From Aequorivita sp. (lineage in GTDB: Bacteria > Bacteroidota > Bacteroidia > Flavobacteriales > Flavobacteriaceae), in assembly GCA_030690315.1 (NCBI GenBank), contig JAUYGY010000046.1:62001-126000 (forward strand): a DNA stretch of 64,000 nt. The letters run 5' to 3'. Below the pieces are notes generated by a model that saw only the letters and a list, made by a program, of their open reading frames with translations, made no database searches and was not told where the DNA came from. Of this stretch, positions 31,784 through 41,654 are shown piece after piece. Positions within the stretch are counted from its first letter, which is position 1. Each line of letters begins with the position of its first letter. The translations under genes and the position numbers were made by a program.

Positions 31784-31804
31784 TACTTTTGATCTACAAA
31801 TGTA
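31784..31804. promoter_or_regulatory. Back-to-back divergent -7 boxes: TACTTTTG (+) and TACATTTG (-)
   Basis: 31784-31791 on + ; 31804-31797 on - ; both match TAnnTTTG. Confidence 0.35.
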
Positions 31805-31847
31805 AGAGTTTCATTTGTGATAGCTAACCATCCATTCCATTTAACGT

Positions 31848-32606
31848 ATGAATAACAAAATTACGGTCGTAGCCTTAATTGCGCTCATAACCGTGGGTTG
31901 CAATCAGGAAAAAAATATTGAGTTTTCTTCGGAAAGTTTTACCGAAAAGGAACTTCCTATTTGTAAAAACAGCAAGTGCCCCGAAGTAACCATTAATTAT
32001 GTTGAAATTATTGGCGACGAAGAGGTTTCTGAAAAGATTAATATAAAGATTAAAAATTTCATTTATAGTTCGCTGCTAATGGGCGAAGATACTATCCCGA
32101 CCGCAAAAAGTATTCAAGAAGCAGCTACTGGTTTTATTGAAGTTTATAATGCAGACAAAGTCCAGTTTCCAGATATGGCTGGCGAATATTTTGCAGAAAT
32201 TTCTGTGACCGAAATCTACACTTCAAAAAAACATCTGTGTTTTGAAATGCGCCAATACCTTTTCACTGGCGGCGCCCACGGTTACGGAACCACTTCATTT
32301 TTAAATATTGACCCACAAACTGGGGAAGAGCTTACTTCAAATGAACTTTTTAAAAACAACAAAGAATTCACTGCTTTTGCAGAGAAACAGTTTCGCGCAG
32401 AACAAAAAATAACAAAAGATCATTCCATAAATGAAAACGGCTTTTGGTTTGAAAATGATGAATTCTATCTTCCCAAAAGTGTAGGTTTCACGCAGGACAG
32501 CGTTATTTTCGTTTACAACCAATACGACATAGCAAGCTATGCCGATGGGCCTATTGAATTAAAAATAGCACTAAAAGAAGTGGAGCCTTTCCTCAGTATT
32601 GACTAA
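31848..32606 (+). CDS. DUF3298 / RsiV-PdaC-like lipoprotein
   Basis: YLFTGGAHGYGTTSFLNIDPQTGEEL, lipobox TVGCNQ. Confidence 0.85.
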   Translation: MNNKITVVALIALITVGCNQEKNIEFSSESFTEKELPICKNSKCPEVTINYVEIIGDEEVSEKINIKIKNFIYSSLLMGEDTIPTAKSIQEAATGFIEVYNADKVQFPDMAGEYFAEISVTEIYTSKKHLCFEMRQYLFTGGAHGYGTTSFLNIDPQTGEELTSNELFKNNKEFTAFAEKQFRAEQKITKDHSINENGFWFENDEFYLPKSVGFTQDSVIFVYNQYDIASYADGPIELKIALKEVEPFLSID

Positions 32607-32615
32607 TTTTGAAGT

Positions 32616-32972
32616 ATGCAAAAAGTATATTATTTATCAAGTTGTGATACCTGTAAACGCGTTATGGACGAAATAGAAATTCCGTCGTCATTTATAAAAC
32701 AGGATCTAAAAGTGCAAGGAATAACTGAAACGGAACTGGGAGAACTTTTCAACCTTACCGATAGTTATGAGGAACTCTTCAGCCGCAGAGCAAAGCTTTA
32801 CCAAGAGCGAAATTTAAAAGAAGAAAAACTTTTAGAGGAAGATTACAGAGCGCTCATTTTGGAACATTACACTTTTTTGAAGCGTCCCGTAATTGTAAAT
32901 AACGACAAAATTTTCATCGGCAGTAGCCCAAAAACTGTTGCCGCGGCTAAAAAGTCCATTCATTCCAGTTAA
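32616..32972 (+). CDS. ArsC/Spx-family (arsenate reductase-like) protein
   Basis: YYLSSCDTCKRVMDEIE; LKRPVIVNNDKIFIG. Confidence 0.85.
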   Translation: MQKVYYLSSCDTCKRVMDEIEIPSSFIKQDLKVQGITETELGELFNLTDSYEELFSRRAKLYQERNLKEEKLLEEDYRALILEHYTFLKRPVIVNNDKIFIGSSPKTVAAAKKSIHSS

Positions 32973-32974
32973 TT

Positions 32975-33883
32975 ATGGATAGGCGTTTGGTTGCCATTCT
33001 TGCCGCCACGGCAACCGAAACCATTTACGGAATAAACCACACCGTTGCAAAAGGCTTGATGCCACACGTAATACAACCTTTCGGGTTTATCGTTTTGCGC
33101 GTTGGCGGAGCTGCAATTCTTTTTTGGCTTTTAAGTTTATTTACAAAATCAGAGAAAATAGAAACAAAAGATTGGTGGCGCATTTTTGCCTGTGCCCTTT
33201 TTGGGATGGTTCTGAATATGCTGATGTTTTTTAAAGGTCTCAGCCTTTCAACCCCAATAAACAGTGCCGTTTCAATGACAATTACGCCTGTTTTGTTATT
33301 GTTGCTCACAGCACTTATTCTGCGGGAACGTATAACTTGGATTAAAACTTTGGGTATTATTCTCGGCCTTTCCGGAGCTTTGGTGCTAATTCTTTTTCAG
33401 GAAAAAACACAGGGTAACGCACCAAACATCCCATTGGGAAACTTGCTTTTTGTGCTAAATGCTATATCGTATTCCTTCTATCTGATTTTGGTGAAACCGC
33501 TGGTTAAAAAATACAAGGCCGTTACCCTTCTTAAATTTTTCTTTCTCATAGCTTTCTGCATAAATCTTCCCATTGGTTATTCGGAATTGACACAAGTGCA
33601 ATGGACACAACTCACTTTTTCGGAAATTGGACCCATGCTATTCGTTGTGATAGCCACAACATTTCTGACCTATCTCTTCAATATTTTTGCGCTGAAGCAA
33701 TTAAGCCCTTCCACCGTGGGGGTCTTTATTTACTTGCAGCCGGTCGTGGCAACCATTTTTGCAATCTTGGCCGGGGCAGATACGTTGAATGCCCTTCGCG
33801 TTGGGGCAGCATGTTTAATTTTTATGGGGGTCTTTCTATCTACCCGAAAACCGAAAAAAGTAGTACTGCCAAAACAAATTTAA
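32975..33883 (+). CDS. EamA/DMT family transporter
   Basis: Ten-TM-like hydrophobic profile, two EamA repeats; ITPVLLLLLTALILRERITWIKTLGIILGLSGALVLI. Confidence 0.92.
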   Translation: MDRRLVAILAATATETIYGINHTVAKGLMPHVIQPFGFIVLRVGGAAILFWLLSLFTKSEKIETKDWWRIFACALFGMVLNMLMFFKGLSLSTPINSAVSMTITPVLLLLLTALILRERITWIKTLGIILGLSGALVLILFQEKTQGNAPNIPLGNLLFVLNAISYSFYLILVKPLVKKYKAVTLLKFFFLIAFCINLPIGYSELTQVQWTQLTFSEIGPMLFVVIATTFLTYLFNIFALKQLSPSTVGVFIYLQPVVATIFAILAGADTLNALRVGAACLIFMGVFLSTRKPKKVVLPKQI

Positions 33884-33888
33884 AATAA

Positions 33889-34359
33889 CTATAAATCTTG
33901 TGGCCGTTGGCTATACTTGCGGGTGTTTTCTTTAGTTAGAATTCTGAAATCATCCGTCTTATCCATTGCATTGAATTTATCATAAAATTCATTTGGAAGA
34001 CCTACAAGCTTTCGTTCTTTCAAATCAATCCAACCGCCCATCATCTCGCAACGGGCACAGTTTTTTCCGGTTTCGTCATAAAAATTATGTAAAAATTCAA
34101 AGTACATTCCGTCTTCCGACAAGCCTTTCAATTGCAGCGAAACAGTAACCGGTTTCCCCGGAAAAAATTCACGGAAATAATACATATGTTCATAAAAAGC
34201 CACCGGACCTAAATTGAATTCGGCCAAATGCAGTTGATCCATCCCGCTTTCCATTAAAAAACCCATGCGGGTGTGGCTCATATAATCTATGTAGGCGCTG
34301 TTCCGCAAATGCCGATTGGCATCAACATCACTCCAGCGTATTTCAAATTGTTTTGTGTA
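33889..34359 (-). CDS. Acyl-CoA thioesterase (hotdog fold); start set at MYTKQFEIRW
   Basis: FEIRWSDVDANRHLRNSAYIDYMSHTRMGFL. Confidence 0.88.
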   Translation of the reverse strand, partial: YTKQFEIRWSDVDANRHLRNSAYIDYMSHTRMGFLMESGMDQLHLAEFNLGPVAFYEHMYYFREFFPGKPVTVSLQLKGLSEDGMYFEFLHNFYDETGKNCARCEMMGGWIDLKERKLVGLPNEFYDKFNAMDKTDDFRILTKENTRKYSQRPQDL

Positions 34360-34516
34360 CATCTTCAAATTTTTATGCAAATTTAAGCTACTTTTGTTAT
34401 GCAAGCATAGTAAGTGTGTTTAGGTTCTGTTAAATGTTTTGGAAGGATACTATTGATACTATGGTTGCTTTTAATACTATTGTTTTAAATAATTCACTTC
34501 TAATTTTTAAACAAAC

Positions 34517-35473
34517 ATGCCTTTAGTTTCTACTAATTTTGAACCTCCCATAATTTTTAGAAACGCACATTTCGCTACTATTTATTCCGCTAAACTTCGG
34601 CCTTCGCCAAAATTAATACAGCAGCGCGAACGGCTGCAATTGCCCGATGCCGATTTTATGGACATCGATTGGTCTTTTGCCGAAAAGCCTTCCCAAAAAG
34701 TTGCAATCCTACTTCACGGTTTGGAAGGGAATGCGCAACGAACCTATATTAAAGGCCAGGCCAAGTTTTTGAACCAAAAAGGTTGGGATGCTGCAGCTGT
34801 AAATTTTCGGGGTTGCAGCGGCGAGGCAAATATTTCCTATCAATCCTACAATGCGGGTAAAACCGACGATTTGGAAGCTGTTATAAATTATATTTTGAAA
34901 AAAGATACATACAGTGAAATCGCATTGATTGGCTTCAGTTTGGGCGGGAATTTACTTTTGAAATACTTGGGCGAACGCGATTCTTTTCCGAAGCAAATTA
35001 AAAAAGCCGTTGCCGTTTCCACGCCGCTAAGTTTGAAAGGCTCTTTGGAATCTTTGAACCAATTTTACAATTGGGTTTATAGAAATTCCTTTTTGATAAA
35101 TCTTCGGAAAAAATATAAGGCGAAAATGAAGGATTTCCCAGAAAAAATGACCGTTTCAGATTATAAAAAAATCAATTCCCTTTTGGAATTCGACAATCTT
35201 TACACCGCTCCCGCCCACGGTTTTAAAGATGCTTTAGAATATTATGAAAAAAACAGCAGCCTGCAATTCCTTCCGAATATTCAAATTCCCGTTTATATTT
35301 TAAATGCCGAAAATGACAGTTTTCTTTCTACGGACTGTTATCCAACGGCATTAGCTTCAAAAATGAAAAACCTGCATCTTGAAATTCCAAAATACGGCGG
35401 CCACGTGGGTTATCACCAAACCAATAAATTGTATTACAGTGAAATACAGACGCTGCGATTTTTGAGCGAATAA
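34517..35473 (+). CDS. YheT-family alpha/beta hydrolase
   Basis: LLHGLEGNAQRTYIKG, NFRGCSGE, GFSLGGNLLLKYLGE, GGHVGY. Confidence 0.9.
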   Translation: MPLVSTNFEPPIIFRNAHFATIYSAKLRPSPKLIQQRERLQLPDADFMDIDWSFAEKPSQKVAILLHGLEGNAQRTYIKGQAKFLNQKGWDAAAVNFRGCSGEANISYQSYNAGKTDDLEAVINYILKKDTYSEIALIGFSLGGNLLLKYLGERDSFPKQIKKAVAVSTPLSLKGSLESLNQFYNWVYRNSFLINLRKKYKAKMKDFPEKMTVSDYKKINSLLEFDNLYTAPAHGFKDALEYYEKNSSLQFLPNIQIPVYILNAENDSFLSTDCYPTALASKMKNLHLEIPKYGGHVGYHQTNKLYYSEIQTLRFLSE

Positions 35474-35493
35474 AATCACTCTTACAACAACCC

Positions 35494-35525
35494 ACTACCG
35501 ACTACCCGCTAAAGACTATTTTACT
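35494..35525. repeat. Degenerate heptamer array upstream of yicC
   Basis: ACT at 35494 and 35501, GCT at 35508, ACT at 35515 and 35523. Confidence 0.6.
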
Positions 35526-35532
35526 ACCTTTG
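35525..35532 (+). promoter_or_regulatory. TACCTTTG -7 box of yicC-gmk
   Basis: Exact TAnnTTTG, about 20 nt before the ATG. Confidence 0.45.
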
Positions 35533-35552
35533 CCCTTCAATAAAACAGGAAT

Positions 35553-36410
35553 ATGATCCAATCCATGACGGGCTACGGCAAAGAAGTTATTCAATTGCCT
35601 TCCAAAACCATTACCATTGAAATTAAATCGCTAAACAGCAAAGGGCTTGACCTGAACACGCGTGTGCCTTCGGCTTACCGAGAAAAGGAACTCGAAATCC
35701 GGGATTTGTTGGCAAAATCACTGCAGCGCGGAAAAATAGATTTTTCACTTTACATTGAAGTTACGGGCGAAGAAGTTACAACCCACCTCAACGAAAGCGT
35801 TGTTAAAGTATATATAAAACAATTGGCAAATGTGGTAAATGGCGATCCTGTGGAGCTATTAAAAATGGCCGTCCGCATGCCAGATGCAATGAAAACCGAG
35901 CGCGAGGAAATTGATGAAAAGGAATACAAAACCATTTTAACCGGAATTGACAAAGCGCTGGAAGCCATAAATGAATACAGAACCGACGAAGGTTTGGTAT
36001 TGGAAAATGATTTTTTGGACCGCTCCAAAACCATATCAAAATTGCTTGAAGACGTTATTGCGTTAGATCCCGAACGGATTGATGGCGTAAAAGAAAAACT
36101 TCGGAAAGCAGTTTCAGATTTAAAGGAAAAAGTGGATGAAAACCGATTTGAGCAGGAATTGATTTATTACCTTGAAAAATACGACATCACCGAAGAAAAG
36201 GTTCGTCTTAAAAATCATTTGGATTATTTTCAACAATCGCTGAATTCGCACGACTCAAACGGAAAGAAATTAGGTTTTATAACCCAGGAAATCGGTCGTG
36301 AAATCAACACAATTGGTAGCAAAGCAAATTATGCGCCCATGCAGCAAGTTGTGGTGCAAATGAAGGACGAACTGGAAAAAATTAAGGAACAAGCCTTAAA
36401 TGTTTTATAG
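35553..36410 (+). CDS. yicC: YicC family endoribonuclease
   Basis: MIQSMTGYGKE, IKSLNSKGLDLNTRVP, C-terminal GREINTIGSKANYAPMQQVVVQMKDELEKIKEQALNVL. Confidence 0.93.
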   Translation: MIQSMTGYGKEVIQLPSKTITIEIKSLNSKGLDLNTRVPSAYREKELEIRDLLAKSLQRGKIDFSLYIEVTGEEVTTHLNESVVKVYIKQLANVVNGDPVELLKMAVRMPDAMKTEREEIDEKEYKTILTGIDKALEAINEYRTDEGLVLENDFLDRSKTISKLLEDVIALDPERIDGVKEKLRKAVSDLKEKVDENRFEQELIYYLEKYDITEEKVRLKNHLDYFQQSLNSHDSNGKKLGFITQEIGREINTIGSKANYAPMQQVVVQMKDELEKIKEQALNVL

Positions 36411-36986
36411 ATGAAAGGTGGAAAATTGATTGTTTTTTCGGCACCTTCGGGCAGTGGCAAAACTACCCTTGTGCAGCATTTGCTGAAACAGGAAGACCTC
36501 AATTTGGAATTTTCGGTTTCCTGCACATCGCGAGAACCCCGTGGCGATGAAAGGCACGGCGAGAATTATTATTTCATTTCTCTGCACGACTTTAAGCAGC
36601 ACATAAAAAATGGCGATTTTTTGGAATGGGAAGAAGTATATCGCGATAATTTTTACGGTACATTGAAGAGTGAAGTGGCCCGCATTTGGAGCCACGGAAA
36701 AAACGTGATTTTTGATATTGACGTGGTGGGCGGACTTCGTATTAAAAAAATATACCCCGAAAAAACGCTCGCGGTATTCGTAAAACCCCCGAGTATTGAC
36801 GAGCTAAAAATTCGATTAAAAAAACGTAAAACTGAAAGTGATGAACGTATAAATATGCGCATTGCAAAAGCTTCGGTTGAATTGGCCACGGCACCACAAT
36901 TTGACTATATAATCAAAAACCACGATTTGGAAATTGCCTTGAACGAAGCCCATGATTTGGTAAAAGGTTTTATAAAATCGAAATGA
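36411..36986 (+). CDS. gmk: Guanylate kinase
   Basis: FSAPSGSGKTTLVQHLL, SCTSREPRGDERHGENYYF. Confidence 0.96.
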   Translation: MKGGKLIVFSAPSGSGKTTLVQHLLKQEDLNLEFSVSCTSREPRGDERHGENYYFISLHDFKQHIKNGDFLEWEEVYRDNFYGTLKSEVARIWSHGKNVIFDIDVVGGLRIKKIYPEKTLAVFVKPPSIDELKIRLKKRKTESDERINMRIAKASVELATAPQFDYIIKNHDLEIALNEAHDLVKGFIKSK

Positions 36987-36998
36987 CGCATGGCGTAG

Positions 36999-37024
36999 TA
37001 GAGATGCACGGCCGTGCATCTCTA
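36999..37024. repeat. Perfect 26-bp palindrome between gmk and nadD
   Basis: TAGAGATGCACGG|CCGTGCATCTCTA. Confidence 0.97.
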
Positions 37025-37040
37025 AGTGCGAACCAAAAAA

Positions 37041-37625
37041 ATGACAAAAAAAATAGGACTCTATTTCGGCACCTTCAACCCAATCCACGTTGGGCATTTG
37101 ATTATTGCCAACCACATGGTGGAATTCAGCGATTTGGATGAAGTTTGGTTTGTGGTAACGCCTCACAATCCGTTAAAGAAGAAAAAAACACTTTTGGAAG
37201 ACCACCATCGGCTAGCCATGGTTCGCATTGCGGTGGAAAATTACCCAAAATTGCAAGCCAGTAATGTGGAGTTTGACCTTCCGCAACCCAATTATACCGT
37301 GAACACCTTAGCTTATCTGGAAGAGAAATATCCCGAAAAAAATTTCTGCTTAATTATGGGCGAGGACAATTTGAAAAGCTTCCAAAAGTGGAAAAACTAT
37401 GATGTCATTTTAGACAGATATTCAATCTATGTTTATCCAAGAATTTCTGAAGGAACTGTAGAAACACAATTCGACAATCACAAAAAGATAAAAACGGTAA
37501 ACGCCCCAATCATTGAGCTTTCTTCCACGTTCATTCGAAAAGGTATAAAATCTGGAAAAAACATTCGGCCAATGCTTTCGGCTGAGGTTTGGGAATATTT
37601 GGATGAGATGAATTTCTACAAATAA
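37041..37625 (+). CDS. nadD: Nicotinate-nucleotide adenylyltransferase (ATG 37041 rather than GTG 37026)
   Basis: IGLYFGTFNPIHVGHLIIANHMVE, ISSTFIRKGI-like ELSSTFIRKGIKSGK. Confidence 0.94.
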   Translation: MTKKIGLYFGTFNPIHVGHLIIANHMVEFSDLDEVWFVVTPHNPLKKKKTLLEDHHRLAMVRIAVENYPKLQASNVEFDLPQPNYTVNTLAYLEEKYPEKNFCLIMGEDNLKSFQKWKNYDVILDRYSIYVYPRISEGTVETQFDNHKKIKTVNAPIIELSSTFIRKGIKSGKNIRPMLSAEVWEYLDEMNFYK

Positions 37626-37626
37626 A

Positions 37627-37668
37627 AAAACCGCCCCACCAAATTAGCACTTGGGAAGCGGTTTAAAC
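37627..37668 (+). terminator. Hairpin terminator after nadD
   Basis: AAACCGC ... GCGGTTT. Confidence 0.55.
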
Positions 37669-37844
37669 TAAATAACCAACCAAAATTATTGAAATTAAAT
37701 CGGTATTGATATTAAATTTCATTTCAATAATCAAACTAAGAACGTTGGAAAACACATTAACATTGCGCATCCGTTCTTAAGCTACTGTTAAATGTTTCAA
37801 AAACACTAGAAATGTGTATTTTTGAAGAAATTTAATTCAATTAA

Positions 37845-38849
37845 ATGTCAGAAAAACCAAAATTTGCGGTCTTTGGCGGTGGGAGCTGGGCCACAGCAAT
37901 CGTGAAAATGCTTTGCGAAAATCTAGATGAAGTTTGCTGGTACATGCGCAGTAAAGAGGCCGTAGATTTTATAAAAAAGAATGGTCACAATCCCAATTAT
38001 CTAAGTTCCGTTGAGTTTAATTTAAAACAACTAAAACTCAGCAATAACATTAACGAAACCGTTTCGTCCGCCGATTATCTAATCTTCGTTATTCCTTCAG
38101 CTTTTCTTCACCAAGAACTTGAAAAACTCACGGTTTCTTTGGAAAATAAAATAATTTTCTCAGCAATAAAAGGGATTGTTCCCGAGACTAGCCTCATTGT
38201 TGGCGATCATTTCAACACCCATTATAAAGTTCCTTTCAACAACATTGGCGTAATTTCTGGGCCTTGCCATGCTGAAGAAGTTGCTTTGGAAAGACTTTCC
38301 TATTTAACCATTGCAAGTGCAGATGCAGATAAGGCAAAACAACTTGCAGCCGTTTTAAGTAGCGATTATATTAAATGCAACATCAGCGACGATGTTTTGG
38401 GAACCGAATATGCTGCGATGCTCAAAAACATATACGCCGTTGCTGCCGGAATTGCCCACGGCCTTGGTTATGGCGACAATTTCCAAAGCGTTTTGATGAG
38501 CAATGCCATTCGCGAGATGAAAAAATATGTGAAAAAAGTGCATAAAATGAAACGCGACATTAATGATTCTGCTTATTTGGGCGATTTGTTAGTTACGGGC
38601 TATTCATTGTTTAGCAGAAACAGAATGTTCGGAACAATGATCGGGAAAGGCTACACCGTAAAAAGCGCCCAAGTGGAACTAAGCCAAATAGCCGAAGGGT
38701 ACTACGCCACAAAAAGCGCCTATAACCTCAACCAGCAAAAGGGAAAGAAAAAGGCGAAAACTCCAATAATAGATGCAGTTTACGAAATTCTTTATGAAAA
38801 CAAAGATCCCAGAAAAACGTTTAAAAAATTAACTGAAAAACTGGATTAA
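37845..38849 (+). CDS. gpsA: NAD(P)H-dependent glycerol-3-phosphate dehydrogenase
   Basis: FAVFGGGSWATAIVKMLCEN, SGPCHAEEVALERL, KNIYAVAAGIAHGLGYGDN. Confidence 0.93.
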   Translation: MSEKPKFAVFGGGSWATAIVKMLCENLDEVCWYMRSKEAVDFIKKNGHNPNYLSSVEFNLKQLKLSNNINETVSSADYLIFVIPSAFLHQELEKLTVSLENKIIFSAIKGIVPETSLIVGDHFNTHYKVPFNNIGVISGPCHAEEVALERLSYLTIASADADKAKQLAAVLSSDYIKCNISDDVLGTEYAAMLKNIYAVAAGIAHGLGYGDNFQSVLMSNAIREMKKYVKKVHKMKRDINDSAYLGDLLVTGYSLFSRNRMFGTMIGKGYTVKSAQVELSQIAEGYYATKSAYNLNQQKGKKKAKTPIIDAVYEILYENKDPRKTFKKLTEKLD

Positions 38850-38884
38850 AAAAAGCCCCGCAACTTATTGCGGGGCTTTTTTTA
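38848..38884. terminator. Bidirectional terminator
   Basis: AAAAAAAGCCCCGCAA-ctta-TTGCGGGGCTTTTTTT. Confidence 0.95.
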
Positions 38885-41044
38885 TTTTTTAATGTCTTTA
38901 TTGACCTTCTCCGGTAAATCTTCATAGCCCATATTGAAAAGGGTAAATCCAAAAATATCGGCATATTGCTCAATGGTTTTGCTCACTGGCGTTCCGGCGC
39001 CGTGACCGGCATCGGTTTCAATTCTAATTAAAACAGGATTGTTTCCTGTTTGTTTCGACTGAAGTTCAGCGGCGAATTTAAAACTGTGCGCTGGCACTAC
39101 TCTATCATCGTGATCGCCCGTTGTTATTAAAGTTGCTGGATATTGAACCCCTTCCTTCACATTGTGCAATGGCGAATAGCCTTTTAAATATTCAAACATT
39201 TCCTTGCTGTCTTCCGCAGTTCCATAATCATAAGCCCAGCCTGCTCCAGCTGTAAAAGTGTGATAGCGAAGCATATCCAAAACGCCAACCGCGGGTAGCG
39301 CTACTTTCATTAAATCAGGTCTTTGTGTCATTGTAGCACCCACGAGCAAACCACCATTGGAACCACCACGAACTGCAAGATAGTCGCTGGAAGTATAGTT
39401 GTTTTTGATGAGGTATTCCGCTGCGGCAATAAAATCATCAAACACATTTTGTTTTTTCATCTGCGTTCCGCCGTTGTGCCATTTTTCTCCATATTCACCG
39501 CCACCGCGTAAATTCGGTACTGCATAAATTCCGCCCTGTTCCATCCAAACCGCATTGGCAATGCTAAAACTTGGGGTAAGGCTAATATTGAAACCGCCAT
39601 ACCCGTAAAGAATCGTCGGGTTTGTTCCGTCCATTTTCAACCCTTTTTTATGGGTTATGATCATCGGGATTTTTGTTCCATCCTTTGAATTATAGAAAAC
39701 TTGGTGGCTTTCGTAATTCTCTGGGTTGAAATCAATTTCAGGTTTTATGAATAATTCTGAATTGCCGCTTGCAATGTCATATTTATAAATGCTGCCCGGG
39801 GTTACATAATTTGTGAAGGAATAATACAATTCCTTTTCCTCCAATTTTGCTCCAAAACCTCCTGCGGAACCTACGCCCGGAAGCTTTATTTCACGAATCA
39901 ATTTGCCGTCATAATCATACTGCTTCACTTGTGAAACCGCATCAACCATATAGTTGGCAAAAATAGTCCCTCCGCCTGTACTGGCTGAAAGTACGTTTTC
40001 GGTTTCTGGTAGAAAATCCTTCCAATTGTCTGGAGTTGGGTTTGTGGCATCAACAGTAACGATTTTTCGGTTTGGTGCATTTCTGTTGGTAACGATATAA
40101 AGTTTTGACCCCACATTTTCAACAACAAAAGTATCTGAGTCTGTATTGTCCAGAATGGTAACAAACTTTGAATCTGGCTTTGAAAGATCTTTTATGTAAA
40201 GTTTATTCCCAGTAGTAGAAGTACTTGCACGGATTATTAAATAATTATTGTCTTCAGTAACCGATGCGTTAATATAGCGATGTTTCTGCTCTGGAGTTGC
40301 TCCAAAAATCACAGGATCTTCACTTTGCGGTGTTCCCAATTTATGATAATATACTTTGTGTTGATCTGTCTTTGCTGAAAGCTGGCTGCCTTTTGGCTTG
40401 TCGTAACTTGAATAGTAAAATCCTTCTTCGGCTTTCCAGGAAAGACCGCTAAATTTTACGTCGTTAAGCGTATCGCCAACCAATTCCTTATTTTCGGTAT
40501 TCATCACCACCACTTTGCGCCAGTCGCTACCACCTTCAGAAATACTATAGGCAAGTTTGCTGCCGTCTTTGGAAAAACTTGTTTCGCCCAAAGAGATTGT
40601 CCCGTCTTCCTTAAAAGTGTTTGGGTCCAAAAATATTTCAGCCGTTGATGGATCTTCCTCCGTTTTATATCTGTAAAGCACATATTGGTTCTGAAGCCCG
40701 TCGTTTTTGTAGAAATAGGTATATTTTCCTTCTTTGAAGGGAGCCCCAACTTTTTCATAATTCCAAAGATCGGAAAGACGGTTTTTCAATGCTTCCCGGA
40801 AAGGTATTTTGTTCAAATAATCAAAAGTAACTTCGTTTTCAGCTTTAACCCATTCAGCGGTTTCTTCGCTACGGTCATCTTCCAGCCAGCGATATGGGTC
40901 TTTCACCTCAACACCAAAATAGGTGTTTACGGTATCTACTTTTTTAGTTTGCGGATAGGTCACGAGAATAGCTTCTTTTTTGGGCTCTTCTTTACAGCCA
41001 ACAAAGGCTAATAGAGCAATTACAGGAACAATTGGTAATTTCAT
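38882..41044 (-). CDS. Prolyl oligopeptidase family serine peptidase (S9A), lipoprotein signal
   Basis: [44 protein letters not shown]. Confidence 0.95.
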   Translation of the reverse strand: MKLPIVPVIALLAFVGCKEEPKKEAILVTYPQTKKVDTVNTYFGVEVKDPYRWLEDDRSEETAEWVKAENEVTFDYLNKIPFREALKNRLSDLWNYEKVGAPFKEGKYTYFYKNDGLQNQYVLYRYKTEEDPSTAEIFLDPNTFKEDGTISLGETSFSKDGSKLAYSISEGGSDWRKVVVMNTENKELVGDTLNDVKFSGLSWKAEEGFYYSSYDKPKGSQLSAKTDQHKVYYHKLGTPQSEDPVIFGATPEQKHRYINASVTEDNNYLIIRASTSTTGNKLYIKDLSKPDSKFVTILDNTDSDTFVVENVGSKLYIVTNRNAPNRKIVTVDATNPTPDNWKDFLPETENVLSASTGGGTIFANYMVDAVSQVKQYDYDGKLIREIKLPGVGSAGGFGAKLEEKELYYSFTNYVTPGSIYKYDIASGNSELFIKPEIDFNPENYESHQVFYNSKDGTKIPMIITHKKGLKMDGTNPTILYGYGGFNISLTPSFSIANAVWMEQGGIYAVPNLRGGGEYGEKWHNGGTQMKKQNVFDDFIAAAEYLIKNNYTSSDYLAVRGGSNGGLLVGATMTQRPDLMKVALPAVGVLDMLRYHTFTAGAGWAYDYGTAEDSKEMFEYLKGYSPLHNVKEGVQYPATLITTGDHDDRVVPAHSFKFAAELQSKQTGNNPVLIRIETDAGHGAGTPVSKTIEQYADIFGFTLFNMGYEDLPEKVNKDIKK

Positions 41045-41107
41045 ACAGTCTGATTTTAAAAATGTAAATGTACTGTTTTTAAGTGAAAAGAAAATAGGCT
41101 GAAAATG

Positions 41108-41135
41108 ACGAAGGCTTCACATAGGAAGCCTTCGT
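41108..41135. terminator. Hairpin, possible terminator
   Basis: ACGAAGGCTTC-acatag-GAAGCCTTCGT; weak T tract. Confidence 0.55.
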
Positions 41136-41155
41136 TAAACAAAATTTATTTCGGT

Positions 41156-41536
41156 TTAGAGAAATAGTGGTCTGTAAACTTTCCAATGTTTGTAAATAAG
41201 TATAGCATTAAATACTACAATCACCAAAGCCACAATTAGGCCCGGTATATCCAAAAAGAGATGGAATAGCAGAATATTCACTGAAATAGGCGCCAATAAA
41301 AGCAACGCAAAGGGAACCCATTTGTTGAAAAGCAACAGCATCCCAATTAAGATTTCAAAAATTCCTATAACTTTCAAAATATAGCCCGTATCACTGAGTG
41401 AATCTATAAATATTGCAGCCTCGCCCGTGTAAATATGCGTGGGCATAATATTGAAATCAATCAATTTGCTCAGTCCGAAAAAGAGTAATCCCAAGCCTAA
41501 AATAATTCTCAGGATTTTGGTAAAAGTTGAATTCAT
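41156..41536 (-). CDS. DoxX-like membrane protein
   Basis: Four predicted TM segments; LRIILGLGLLFFGLSKLIDF. Confidence 0.75.
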   Translation of the reverse strand: MNSTFTKILRIILGLGLLFFGLSKLIDFNIMPTHIYTGEAAIFIDSLSDTGYILKVIGIFEILIGMLLLFNKWVPFALLLLAPISVNILLFHLFLDIPGLIVALVIVVFNAILIYKHWKVYRPLFL

Positions 41537-41578
41537 AGGCTTTACGTTTAAAGGTTAATCCTTAAAGATACTGAAAAT

Positions 41579-41613
41579 AAAAAAACGCACCTCGATAGAA
41601 TGTGCGTTTTTTT
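41579..41613 (-). terminator. Terminator downstream of asd
   Basis: AAAAAAACGCAC...GTGCGTTTTTTT. Confidence 0.9.
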
Positions 41614-41654
41614 AACAAAATTTTAAAAGTATTACTATTTCTTCCCTTAAATAT

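Noticed and set aside
37026-37040. GTG start of nadD at 37026
   Set aside because: Abuts the 26-bp palindrome; ATG at 37041 gives the canonical MTKKIGLYFGTFNPIH start.
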